Assembly (NCBI GenBank): GCA_035633215.1
Contig: DASQFI010000022.1
Coordinates: 192,437 to 256,436 of the forward strand
Reading direction: 5' to 3'
DNA: 64,000 nt
Source of the DNA: DASQFI01 sp035633215
GTDB lineage: Bacteria > Acidobacteriota > Vicinamibacteria > Vicinamibacterales > SCN-69-37
The number at the start of each line of letters is the position of its first letter. The stretch's first letter is position 1. Shown here in pieces: positions 1-7,725 of the stretch. A program made the translations under genes and the position numbers. The notes under the pieces are model-generated. The model did no database searches. It was not told the DNA's origin and saw only the letters and a list, made by a program, of their open reading frames with translations.

Positions 1-128
1 ATCCGGCACGGATTGGCGAATCACTTCGAGCGTTGCCGAAGACTGCGACGCGATACGAACCGCTCCGAGCGTGCGTCGGCCTTCGAGCGGACGGCCTGGC
101 TCGAGACCGTCACGATTCGGCCCCGACC

Positions 129-545
129 TCACACAAGGGCGACTCGCTCCTTGCGGGCCGCTGCGACCAGTCGTTCATCGAAGGCTACCAGGCTCACGTC
201 GTCCTCGAGTTCCTCCCGGAGACGCAGGCAACTGGCGAGCTGGACGGCATCGCCTGCCCGAAGCGAGTGACGCTGCAACAGTGCCTGGGCCCGAATGACG
301 ACTTCGGCCGTCAGCTCCACGATGAGCATCGCGCTCAGATCCGTCTGCAGCGCGGCCATTGTCCGCTCGCGATCGTCAGGCGAGATCGCCCCTTCTCGTG
401 TGCGACGTGCCAGAGCCGAGGCGATCTCCACTGCCGAATACCGGCTCGTGGCCGCCAAGCCCGACGACAGGAGCCGGCGGACCTTCACGCTGCCCTTCTC
501 GCGGACATAGCGCTTCGCGAGGGCACTGGCGTCAAAGTACTGCAT
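129..545 (-). CDS. vapC: PIN-domain toxin, VapC type
   Basis: A 138-residue PIN-domain protein, expected to be a Mg-dependent RNase toxin. The conserved acidic residues are visible: Asp5 in YFDASALAKRY, Glu40 in SAVEIASALARR, Asp99 in RAGDAVQLASC and Asp123 in VAFDERL. Length fits the VapC family. Its ATG overlaps the TGA of the upstream antitoxin by one base (TGATG), so the pair is translationally coupled. It sits just inside a tRNA-derived attachment scar (877-921), a common location for addiction modules. Activity and RNA target are not evident from sequence. Confidence 0.88.
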   Translation of the reverse strand: MQYFDASALAKRYVREKGSVKVRRLLSSGLAATSRYSAVEIASALARRTREGAISPDDRERTMAALQTDLSAMLIVELTAEVVIRAQALLQRHSLRAGDAVQLASCLRLREELEDDVSLVAFDERLVAAARKERVALV

Positions 546-832
546 CAGATGCGATCGTCGCGATCCTCGAGCACAGCCGTCGAGAGCTGGCGGCCGCGGC
601 TGTCGATCGGGCGAAAGGGAACCAGCCCTTTCCTGGTTGGGCGAGTGACGACGCCCTTCGCCTCCAACTCCACGAGGATCGACTCCGCTCCGGCCTCGCC
701 GCCGAGTGGGCGCAACTCGGCCACGGGCTGTCCGCGATCGGTCACGACGAGCGTGTGCCCCTGCCGGACGCGCCGGAGGTATGTGCCCAGACGCACCTTC
801 AATTCCCTGGCGCCGACGACGTTCTTTGGCAT
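545..832 (-). CDS. Phd/YefM-type antitoxin
   Basis: A 95-residue antitoxin. The N-terminal half (MPKNVVGARELKVRLGTYLR) matches the Phd/YefM DNA-binding fold with the typical VVTDRGQPVAEL strand near residues 29-40; the C-terminal tail would wrap the PIN toxin. The start ATG lies directly against a 17-base perfect palindrome (833-849) that also contains the -10 element, so autorepression by the antitoxin-toxin complex is very likely. First gene of a two-gene operon with the PIN toxin. Confidence 0.88.
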   Translation of the reverse strand: MPKNVVGARELKVRLGTYLRRVRQGHTLVVTDRGQPVAELRPLGGEAGAESILVELEAKGVVTRPTRKGLVPFRPIDSRGRQLSTAVLEDRDDRI

Positions 833-867
833 GTGGTCATTATGACCACTTCAGACACCCTGCGCAA
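833..867 (-). promoter_or_regulatory. Toxin-antitoxin promoter with palindromic operator
   Basis: Positions 833-849 form an 8+1+8 palindrome (GTGGTCAT, one base, ATGACCAC). On the minus strand it contains a CATAAT -10 (844-839), 6 bases before the antitoxin ATG. A TTGCGC -35-like hexamer (867-862) is spaced 17 bases away. The operator covers the -10 and presumed start point. The transcript would have almost no leader. Confidence 0.6.
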
Positions 868-876
868 GCAGTGCTG

Positions 877-921
877 TTCGTAATCAGCAGGTCACCCGTT
901 CAAGTCGGGTCGCCGGCTCCA
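877..921 (+). other. 3' half of tRNA-Thr(CGT): attachment-site remnant
   Basis: 45 bases reading as a tRNA from anticodon loop to CCA: loop TTCGTAA (877-883, anticodon CGT at 879-881), 3' anticodon strand TCAGC, variable AGGTC, a perfect T arm ACCCG/CGGGT with loop TTCAAGT (894-910), acceptor CGCCGGC, discriminator T, CCA (919-921). No D arm, 5' anticodon strand or 5' acceptor strand precedes it, so it is not a functional tRNA. A tRNA 3' half starting in the anticodon loop is the usual core left at the distal end when a tyrosine-recombinase element integrates in a tRNA gene. The intact gene should lie to the left, in the same orientation. Confidence 0.8.
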
Positions 922-1007
922 AAAACGCTAAGACGCTCGTGATTGGTCTACAATGCTCGTGTCTCTGCTGGTTGCTCCCGCCGCACGAGCCGGAAGGGAT
1001 TGCCTCG

Positions 1008-1658
1008 ATGAGATGCGCTCTCGTCCTGATGGTGTGGGCCTTCGTCGGGGTGACCGCGGTCAGCGGATCGCCACAACTGCGAACCGCTGACATCCAGAAA
1101 ATCCTGCTCGACTCGTCGCTCTGGGGCCGCGACTTCCCGGCAGCGCTCGCCGTGTTGCGCGCGTTTGCCGCAGCCGGCGAGACGACGCTCTACATCTTCG
1201 CGGATCGTGCCGCGGGCGCGACGCCCTTCCGCACCGCGCTGGCCGCCCAGTCACAGCTCGCCAAAGCGCGTGAGGCGATCGCCAAACCACCGGATCTTCA
1301 GCCGCCGTTCGCCGCCATGCAGAAACAGGCGGCGCAGCCCGCCGGCGGTCCGCTTCGAATCGAGGCGGCGAAGATCATCGATGGCGACGGCTATCACCTC
1401 GTCGCGGCGCGCACGGGCCAGCTCGAGCTGCTTCCGCCGGGCCTGACGATCGCCACCGTGCGCAGCCGGCTCGGTCCGCCCGAGCAGGTCATCAAGCGCA
1501 CGATCCATGCGGAGGGAGAAAGCAAGCCCGTCGTCCTCACGCTGCACGTCTACGCCGGCGGCGCCATCGCCTTCGCCGAGTCCAACATGGCGGAACCGGG
1601 CGTCGTCGAACGCGTTGTCCTGAACGTCACCGCAGTCTCCCCGGCTGTCGTCCGTTAG
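1008..1658 (+). CDS. Secreted protein of unknown function
   Basis: A 216-residue protein starting at the ATG preceded by GGAAGGG about 8 bases upstream; an upstream ATG in frame at 939 lacks this and would bury the signal peptide. The N-terminus (MRCALVLMVWAFVGVTAVSG) is a signal peptide. The rest is mixed alpha/beta with a Gln/Ala-rich middle and no motif I recognise. A TACAAT -10-like hexamer is at 949-954, shortly after the tRNA relic. The BNR-repeat gene follows after 8 bases, suggesting co-transcription. Confidence 0.7.
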   Translation: MRCALVLMVWAFVGVTAVSGSPQLRTADIQKILLDSSLWGRDFPAALAVLRAFAAAGETTLYIFADRAAGATPFRTALAAQSQLAKAREAIAKPPDLQPPFAAMQKQAAQPAGGPLRIEAAKIIDGDGYHLVAARTGQLELLPPGLTIATVRSRLGPPEQVIKRTIHAEGESKPVVLTLHVYAGGAIAFAESNMAEPGVVERVVLNVTAVSPAVVR

Positions 1659-1666
1659 GGCCTCCT

Positions 1667-4453
1667 ATGCGCACCTCGCCTACGCGATTCCTGGTCGCGG
1701 CAGCAATTGCTATTGCCGTCGGCACCGTCATCGACGCCCAAGTTCGACAAGTGAACATGGGTACCGACGCCAACGATCCCGGCAACCTCGACGACTCGGA
1801 GCCGTCGATTGCCGTCAATCCGCTGAACCACCAGCAGATCGCGATCGTTGCGTTCTCCGAGGGGTGGATCGGCACCCAGAATGCTCCGGTCTGGAAGTCC
1901 GACGACGGCGGCCTGACGTGGCGGAAGGTGATGCAGATTCCGCGGCCGCTGCCGGGCCTCGGCGGGCCGGGCGATCAGAAGATCGCGTTCGACTCGAACG
2001 GCAGGCTGCACGTGGCCGAGCTTGGCAGCGGGATGGGCGGCCGGCAGAACTTCATCTTCCGGCAGACCGGCGCGGCCGACGCCGTGCTGACGGCAGGTGC
2101 GTCGTTCGGCGACGATCAGCCGCATCTCGACATCGACGTGAGGACGTCGGGCGCCTGCGCGGGCCGGCTGTACTCGCCGTTCCTCAACTTTGGCGTCGCG
2201 AACGAGCGGTCGACCGTGAGCAACTCGGCCAACGCGGGTGCGGCGATGACGACCGTCGGCGCCGGCGACAACTCGACGTTCCCGAACCGCACCAGCCGCA
2301 GCGCGATCGGGCGCAACGGGCGCGTGTATCTGATCTACAAGACGCGCGAAGGCGCGATTGGCGCGGAGCCCAACGCGTTCCAGAACGCGCACTTCCGCGT
2401 GAATCGGTCGGACGATTGCGGCGCCACGTGGAACGGCATCGGCGCGGCCGGCGTGTCCGTTCACGGGGCCGCCGCAGTGGCTACGTTCTTCACGAATCAG
2501 TTCGGCAACCCCGCCGGCGGCCGGGTCGTCGCGCGCGCCCGGTCGAGCGACGCCTGGATCGCGACCGATCCGAGTGACGACGACGTGTACGCGGCCTTTG
2601 TCAGCCGCGATGGGTCCGGCTTCGGGCAGATCTTCGTGGCGCGATCGACCGATCAGGGCGTGACCTGGACCGCCACCCGTGTCACCGACGGCACGCATCA
2701 CTCCGCCTTTCCTGAGGTCGCCGTCGCGGCCAACGGCACCGTCGGCGTGCTCTACGTTGATTTCAATGACACAGGGACCGTCACCGAGTTCCGTCATCGC
2801 TTCGCGCGATCGTTCGACAACGGCGCCACCTGGAACGACCAGATGCTGCAAAGCGCGGACATGCAGGGCCTCGCCAACATCAGCGATCAGTTTCTGTGGG
2901 GGGACTACGAAGGGCTGACGGCGGCCGGCAACACGTTCTTCGGCGTGTACACCGGGCGATCGACCGGGCGGACGACCGCGCAGCTGGACCCAATCTTCTT
3001 TCGCGACAGCGCGTTCGCCGTGCCGCCGAAGATTCAGGTCACGAGCCCGCTCGTGTTTCCGAGCACCTGCGGCATGGCGCCCGTGACGACGACGATGAAC
3101 GTGTGCAACAGCGGCGGGGGCCCGCTGACAGTGTTTCCGATCACGTCGTCTTCCCCGAACTTCGTCGTGACGACGCCGTCCGGCGGATTCCCGCTCAGCA
3201 TCGCCGCCGGATCGTGCTTCGCGTTTCCGGTCACGTTCACGCCGACCGGACCGGGGGCGGCGTCAGCGACGTTCGCGATTCCGAGCGACGATCCGGCGAA
3301 TCTCAGCGTGTCGGTCACGGCTCAGGCAACCGTCGGCCAGGCCACCGCGGTGACCGTGATCGCCGACACCGGGTCCTTCGGCGAGATGTGCGTGCATCCG
3401 TCGAAGTTCCGCGACCTCGACGTCACGATCAACAACCCCGGCACCTGCCCGCTCGTCGTGAGCTCGCTCACGTCGTCGTCTGGGGAGTTCCAGGCCCCGC
3501 AGGTCCTGAATTTCCCGTTGCACGTCGCGCCGGGCGACAGCATCGCCGTGCCGATTCGATTCAAGCCGACGTCGCCGGGCGCCAAGACGGCAACGGTCAC
3601 GATGGCGACGAACGATCCGTCGGCGCCGACCAAGAGCGTCGCGGTGAGCGGGACGGCGCCGGAGGAGTACATCTGCACGCCGCCCGTGTACTCGGCGATC
3701 GACGCGTCGATCGGCCCGACGTTCGGCAACGGACGCACCGGCGACTACACCTACAACGGCGCCGGAGGCGTGCTCAAACCGTTCGGCGAAAACAAGACGT
3801 TCGGCATTCAGGCGCAGGGCGAGTACCTGTTCTATCCGGGCCGGCAGGAAGGACAGTTCGACACGGCGCTCGTCTATCGCCGCGCCATCTTCCAGTTCGG
3901 GGCCGCCGGAAGCTTCAAGGCGGCGAACCTGCGCGCCGAGGCCTCGACGGGATCGTTGAGCCACGCCTCGCTGACGTTCGACGTCCTGCTGCCGAACGTC
4001 CGCTTCGGCGCCTTTGGCTCGAAGGGCCTTCGCGAAACGCACGTGGTCACGCTCTCGCAGGCGCTTGGGCTCCCGGCAGGCTCCGGCCAGCCGATCGTCG
4101 CCACCGAGACTCTGTTCCACACCATCGATCAGCTCGGCGGCACCGTGCAGGTCGAGGTGATGCCCGACTGGTGGATTGACGGCCACATCGCCTATCTGCA
4201 CCGGCACGCGCCCGGCGTCGGCGACACGGCCGGTGGCGCTGCGCGCTTGTCGACGCTCCTCGCGCCCAACATCGCGTTCACGGTCCGGCTCGACATCAAC
4301 GAGAGCTTCATCGGTCCCAATCCCGTCGGGACGCTGACGTTCGGGGTGACGCTGGGACGATGGTCGCGGCCGCCGGATTATTCGAATCCGCGGAACCCGC
4401 TCGGCGTGATGCTCCCGCGCGTGCGCTTCGAACGATTCACGAGAGTCAGGTAG
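1667..4453 (+). CDS. Secreted BNR-repeat (sialidase-fold) protein with choice-of-anchor D domains
   Basis: 928 residues with a signal peptide (about 1-25). Residues ~35-455 hold BNR/Asp-box repeats: SDDGGLTWR, RSDDCGATWN, STDQGVTWT and SFDNGATWND, indicating a six-bladed sialidase-like propeller. Residues ~460-660 contain two ASPM/SPD-2/Hydin-like Ig domains (choice-of-anchor D), with paired Cys. The C-terminal ~250 residues are beta-rich and end like a barrel or surface domain. No sialidase arginine triad is obvious, so enzymatic activity should not be assumed; a surface or extracellular binding role is more likely. Confidence 0.8.
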   Translation: MRTSPTRFLVAAAIAIAVGTVIDAQVRQVNMGTDANDPGNLDDSEPSIAVNPLNHQQIAIVAFSEGWIGTQNAPVWKSDDGGLTWRKVMQIPRPLPGLGGPGDQKIAFDSNGRLHVAELGSGMGGRQNFIFRQTGAADAVLTAGASFGDDQPHLDIDVRTSGACAGRLYSPFLNFGVANERSTVSNSANAGAAMTTVGAGDNSTFPNRTSRSAIGRNGRVYLIYKTREGAIGAEPNAFQNAHFRVNRSDDCGATWNGIGAAGVSVHGAAAVATFFTNQFGNPAGGRVVARARSSDAWIATDPSDDDVYAAFVSRDGSGFGQIFVARSTDQGVTWTATRVTDGTHHSAFPEVAVAANGTVGVLYVDFNDTGTVTEFRHRFARSFDNGATWNDQMLQSADMQGLANISDQFLWGDYEGLTAAGNTFFGVYTGRSTGRTTAQLDPIFFRDSAFAVPPKIQVTSPLVFPSTCGMAPVTTTMNVCNSGGGPLTVFPITSSSPNFVVTTPSGGFPLSIAAGSCFAFPVTFTPTGPGAASATFAIPSDDPANLSVSVTAQATVGQATAVTVIADTGSFGEMCVHPSKFRDLDVTINNPGTCPLVVSSLTSSSGEFQAPQVLNFPLHVAPGDSIAVPIRFKPTSPGAKTATVTMATNDPSAPTKSVAVSGTAPEEYICTPPVYSAIDASIGPTFGNGRTGDYTYNGAGGVLKPFGENKTFGIQAQGEYLFYPGRQEGQFDTALVYRRAIFQFGAAGSFKAANLRAEASTGSLSHASLTFDVLLPNVRFGAFGSKGLRETHVVTLSQALGLPAGSGQPIVATETLFHTIDQLGGTVQVEVMPDWWIDGHIAYLHRHAPGVGDTAGGAARLSTLLAPNIAFTVRLDINESFIGPNPVGTLTFGVTLGRWSRPPDYSNPRNPLGVMLPRVRFERFTRVR

Positions 4454-4828
4454 ACGCGACAGAGACTTAGAGATTGTGAGGTTTAGAGATTTCGGAGTGG
4501 TTGCGTCTGGGTTGCGTCACGATGCCGCGATCAGCAGCATCCTGCTCAGGGGGTGCGAGATCTCGGCGCAAAAGGGGGAGTGGACGAACTCGTCGGCTTG
4601 CTCGCGACGGTTCGCAGGTCGAGGACCACTCTGTCGTCTGATCCGCGCGATGACTGTGTCAGAGGACGAGGTCGCGACCGCGTTGATTCTGGCGTCAGAA
4701 GGAGTGGCGGCCTAGGAGGGTTGCGCCGTGGGAAAGGGTCCCTACCGCGGTGAGTTCACTCGTCCGCCCAACTGCGGTGACTGAGAGATTACGGGCAGTG
4801 CGCAGACCGGTGGCAGCGCCCGACGAGC
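4454..4828. other. Gene-free stretch, no convincing feature
   Basis: 375 bases between the BNR gene and a tiny membrane-protein gene. Short open frames here (for example 4476-4715 on +) have no start signal and no family resemblance. The first ~40 bases contain a loose direct repeat (AGAGACTTAGAGATT, GTTTAGAGATTTC) reminiscent of a decayed arm of the foldback elements described elsewhere, but no matching opposite arm is seen. Confidence 0.4.
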
Positions 4829-4909
4829 CTAACGGCGTCTATAGAAGTATCCGCCGCCGCCGAGCAGGACGATCACGACGATGATGATGATGAGAGTGTT
4901 GGTGTCCAT
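4829..4909 (-). CDS. 26-residue single-pass membrane peptide
   Basis: A very short frame: ATG at 4909, TAG at 4829. The peptide has a polar start (MDTNT), a continuous Leu/Ile/Val membrane segment (LIIIIVVIVLLGGGG) and a basic end (YFYRRR), giving N-out/C-in topology by the positive-inside rule. This composition resembles small hydrophobic proteins annotated in many bacteria (DUF3309-like). No strong Shine-Dalgarno is visible. Function unknown. Confidence 0.6.
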   Translation of the reverse strand: MDTNTLIIIIVVIVLLGGGGYFYRRR

Positions 4910-5022
4910 TGAGTTATCGATGCTAGTCGACGCCACCGATGGCGTCTGTGCTTTTGTGAACACCAGGAGCAGGTATCTCGAGAACTCCCAGATTGGGATG
5001 CGCGAGCGCGAACGACGCTACT

Positions 5023-5265
5023 CTAGCGTCCGCGTTTCGATCGGACGGTCCGCACGCGGGCTGTCGGAAGAGGCTTGCGTACCTTGGGGCGATTTTTCGG
5101 TTGCATCGACGCTTGGTCGGCGTCGCGACGCGCTTTCGGAATCTCAGCAGACCGGCCAGGCCCGGCTGGCTTTTCCGGGCCGCGGGCCTGGCGCGCTGGC
5201 AGGTTGTCCTTGCGATACTGCGCGTCCTCCTTCAAGCCGATTTCGAGTTTGTCCTTCCACGTCAC
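5023..5265 (-). CDS. Small basic soluble protein of unknown function
   Basis: 80 residues from a GTG start that has a strong AGGAGGA Shine-Dalgarno about 6 bases upstream (near 5272-5278). Sequence begins MTWKDKLEIGLKEDAQYRKD and is rich in Pro, Arg and Lys, with no membrane segment. The combination of ribosome site, high third-position GC and charged composition supports a real gene. No function recognised; it may be disordered and nucleic-acid binding. Confidence 0.65.
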   Translation of the reverse strand: MTWKDKLEIGLKEDAQYRKDNLPARQARGPEKPAGPGRSAEIPKARRDADQASMQPKNRPKVRKPLPTARVRTVRSKRGR

Positions 5266-5367
5266 GGCGATCCTCCTCTCCCGGTTCCCTTTGGTCAGGA
5301 TGTCAACTTGGCGCGGAGCTTCTTCGTTGTCGGCATCAATCGCGATAATAATCCCAGGTCGGAGCTA

Positions 5368-7260
5368 TTAGCGAACTCCGGAGCGACTGACCAGGCCCCG
5401 GTCCTGCAGAAACGCCGCCAGGCTTGCCGCGACCACCGCCGCGCCGGCTTCATTGAGATGTGAGTCGTCGGGAAAGTACATGTTCTCCCCGGCTTCTACG
5501 CGCATCTGCAAGGCCTCGGTCACGTCGAGGAAGGGAATACCCGCCTCTTTGCAGAAGCGCCTCATCAGGGTGTTCTGCGCGAGACGGTTCCTGGACATTC
5601 GCTCGATATCGAGTGGGCCCAAAGTGTCGCCGAGATAGAACTGGAAGGCCCTGGCAAGGCCGTCGCGGGAGAATGTCTGCTCCAGCAGCGGCAGATACAC
5701 CTGACCCTTGAAGGGGAGGAACATGAGCACAAACTCAGCGCCGACGCCGCGAGACACGCGCTGCATCGCGATCAGGCTCTGCCGCGCCAACGCCCAGCCC
5801 CGGCGCGCGGCCAGATCCCGCTCGGAGAAGGTCAGCAGGTTCAGATAGGGCGGCATGAAGGCCCATCGCAGCGCAGGTCCGTTCCCTGCCACCGTGAACA
5901 TGCCGCGATCGAAACTGGGAGACGCGGTCGGGACTGGTAACCGTGAGCCAACAGGCGCCGTGTCGTCCTTCGGGGGCGCCGGCTGCAGGACCGCGGCGGC
6001 CGCCTGGATCGCGCTCATGAGATACCACGTGTCGGCCCGGCTGACGACGTCCTTGATGGGCCAACCGAGCTTGGAACGATCGACCGTGCCACCGGCCTGC
6101 TCGAAGCGTTCGAAAGCCTCCGCATCACGGATGTCATTGCCCGCAAAGAACGCCAGGACGACAACCCGCGGGTGATGACGTGCGGCGTAGTCTTCGAGGA
6201 CGAGGAGCTCCTGCTGAGGACCGAAGCCGGCCGTGCCGTAGTTTTGCACGGGGAGGCCGATCAGTTGTTCGAGCTGCGTCGTCCATGCGGCCTCGATTGG
6301 CATGGTCAGGGCATCGGTAAAGGAATCGCCGAGCGCGGCGACCTCGATGTCATCGCGCGTCGCGTGGTTGCGAAAGCCCTCCGCATCGGTTCGCAACGCA
6401 TACCGATGGACCAGCCCCTCGCTCACCCCCGGCGGAATAAAGCCCATGCGGACGATGTCGCCATAGCGCCAGTAGTTCATAGCGTCGACGTTCGAATTGA
6501 GGCGTGGTCCATATCGGGGCGATTGCTGCCAACGCGGATCCTCCGTCAGCTCGCCAAGGTCACGACGCGCGGCGCTGATGCCGCTCGACAGCCGGCTGCC
6601 GACGGCGCGAAGTGCGACTTCCACGATGACCGTGGCGATCGCGACGCTCACGAGCACAGTCAACGTCGCGAGCCATGCCCGCGATCCGCGTGATGACCGC
6701 GTCGGCGTCGCGGTCGGTGAGCGAGGCTCCCTACGGCGCCACACCAGCGAACAGGCCAGCAGGGTCCCGAGGACCCACAGTTCGCGAGTGACCTGGAGAT
6801 CCCGCTGCAGACGCAGGTCGGACCAGGTCAGCTGGCCGTGGCTCACCAGTTCGATCACCCCGTTGCCCGTCGGGAACGGGCACACGACGGACGTCGGCTC
6901 GCTCACCTCACCTCGGGCCGCCACACGGTCGGTGCCGCCCTGCCGCACGTGGATCTCGTAGCTCGCCTCGCCCGCGGGTCTCACCTTCACGCGAATCGTG
7001 GAGTCCTGGCCAATGGCGGCGCGAAACGATACACGGTCGTCGCGCATCAAGATCTGGGGCACGACGCGTGTACCTTCCAGATCGAAGCGTTGCGTCGCCG
7101 TTGAGTCCGCACCATCACCCACGCGACGGTCGAGATAGAGCCGGTACGTGGTGACGTACGCCCATTGCTTGAAGACGAGGAGCAGCGTCGCGACGGCGGC
7201 GATGAGGAGGAGATGCGGAATCACCCGGAGGAGGGCCAGCACGAACGGCCGGTGAAACAT
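5368..7260 (-). CDS. Membrane-anchored SGNH-family hydrolase/acyltransferase-like protein
   Basis: 630 residues. A first membrane segment spans ~12-30; two more lie at ~161-175 and ~197-221. Between the first and second is a periplasmic beta-domain. The C-terminal ~330 residues are an SGNH fold: block I GDSF (~311-314), block II glycine in NYGTAGFG (~340-347), block III GND (~374-376), and the terminal Asp-x-x-His in DDSHLNEAG (~598-601). Families with this arrangement include AlgX/AlgJ-like O-acetyltransferases and cell-wall carbohydrate esterases. The substrate cannot be deduced. It stands alone on the minus strand with a palindrome 21 bases upstream of its ATG. Confidence 0.8.
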   Translation of the reverse strand: MFHRPFVLALLRVIPHLLLIAAVATLLLVFKQWAYVTTYRLYLDRRVGDGADSTATQRFDLEGTRVVPQILMRDDRVSFRAAIGQDSTIRVKVRPAGEASYEIHVRQGGTDRVAARGEVSEPTSVVCPFPTGNGVIELVSHGQLTWSDLRLQRDLQVTRELWVLGTLLACSLVWRRREPRSPTATPTRSSRGSRAWLATLTVLVSVAIATVIVEVALRAVGSRLSSGISAARRDLGELTEDPRWQQSPRYGPRLNSNVDAMNYWRYGDIVRMGFIPPGVSEGLVHRYALRTDAEGFRNHATRDDIEVAALGDSFTDALTMPIEAAWTTQLEQLIGLPVQNYGTAGFGPQQELLVLEDYAARHHPRVVVLAFFAGNDIRDAEAFERFEQAGGTVDRSKLGWPIKDVVSRADTWYLMSAIQAAAAVLQPAPPKDDTAPVGSRLPVPTASPSFDRGMFTVAGNGPALRWAFMPPYLNLLTFSERDLAARRGWALARQSLIAMQRVSRGVGAEFVLMFLPFKGQVYLPLLEQTFSRDGLARAFQFYLGDTLGPLDIERMSRNRLAQNTLMRRFCKEAGIPFLDVTEALQMRVEAGENMYFPDDSHLNEAGAAVVAASLAAFLQDRGLVSRSGVR

Positions 7261-7280
7261 GATTCTCGGCAGGACGCCTC

Positions 7281-7296
7281 GCCTTCAGCTGAAGGC
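7281..7296. promoter_or_regulatory. 16-base perfect palindrome upstream of the SGNH gene
   Basis: GCCTTCAGCTGAAGGC is fully self-complementary and lies 21-36 bases before the minus-strand start at 7260. It could be an operator or simply a short hairpin; nothing else supports either. Confidence 0.3.
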
Positions 7297-7312
7297 TAGG
7301 AGCGTTCTTGCG

Positions 7313-7402
7313 TCATTGTCGCACGAGGACGACGGTGAGGCTGTCGCAGACGAACGAGGCCGGTGCGATCACGTCTTGTGTGAGAGCGGCCAGCGCCGGC
7401 AT
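7313..7402 (-). CDS. Possible 29-residue leader peptide
   Basis: ATG at 7402 follows GAGGAGACCTGAC, a good Shine-Dalgarno at normal spacing, and TGA is at 7313. The peptide starts MPALAALTQDVIAPASF and has one Cys. It lies 52 bases upstream of the SGNH gene on the same strand and could be a leader or an independent small protein. Apart from the ribosome site there is no support. The stretch from 7403 to 7725 holds nothing else I can identify. Confidence 0.3.
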   Translation of the reverse strand: MPALAALTQDVIAPASFVCDSLTVVLVRQ

Positions 7403-7725
7403 GTCAGGTCTCCTCGATCCCTAGCTGAAGGAGAACTCTTTTTGGCTTAGACCTAATGCTCGAATCGCAGGTTGCCGCACGGTCTGCTTCGCAGGGCGCA
7501 GGACCGAATCTGCGCCGTACCCGACGCCGGAGCCACGGGGGCCCCAAATGAAAACCGCTCCACACCAGTAGACCTCCAGACATCGGGATTAACTGTTCTG
7601 TTCTGAAATTCGTCTGGCAGAACAGCTCGACGGCGCCATCAGACCGCGTAGCGCCGCGCACGCGAGCACGCCCGCGACGCCAACCATCTTGACATGCGTC
7701 TCCTCCGGCCCGTCGATCGAGGACG

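Noticed and set aside
1..128. Possible gene end at the left edge
   Set aside because: Minus-strand frame has plausible composition but no start, stop or family in view.
4476..4715. 79-codon plus-strand frame after the BNR gene
   Set aside because: No ribosome site, mixed codon bias and no recognisable sequence.
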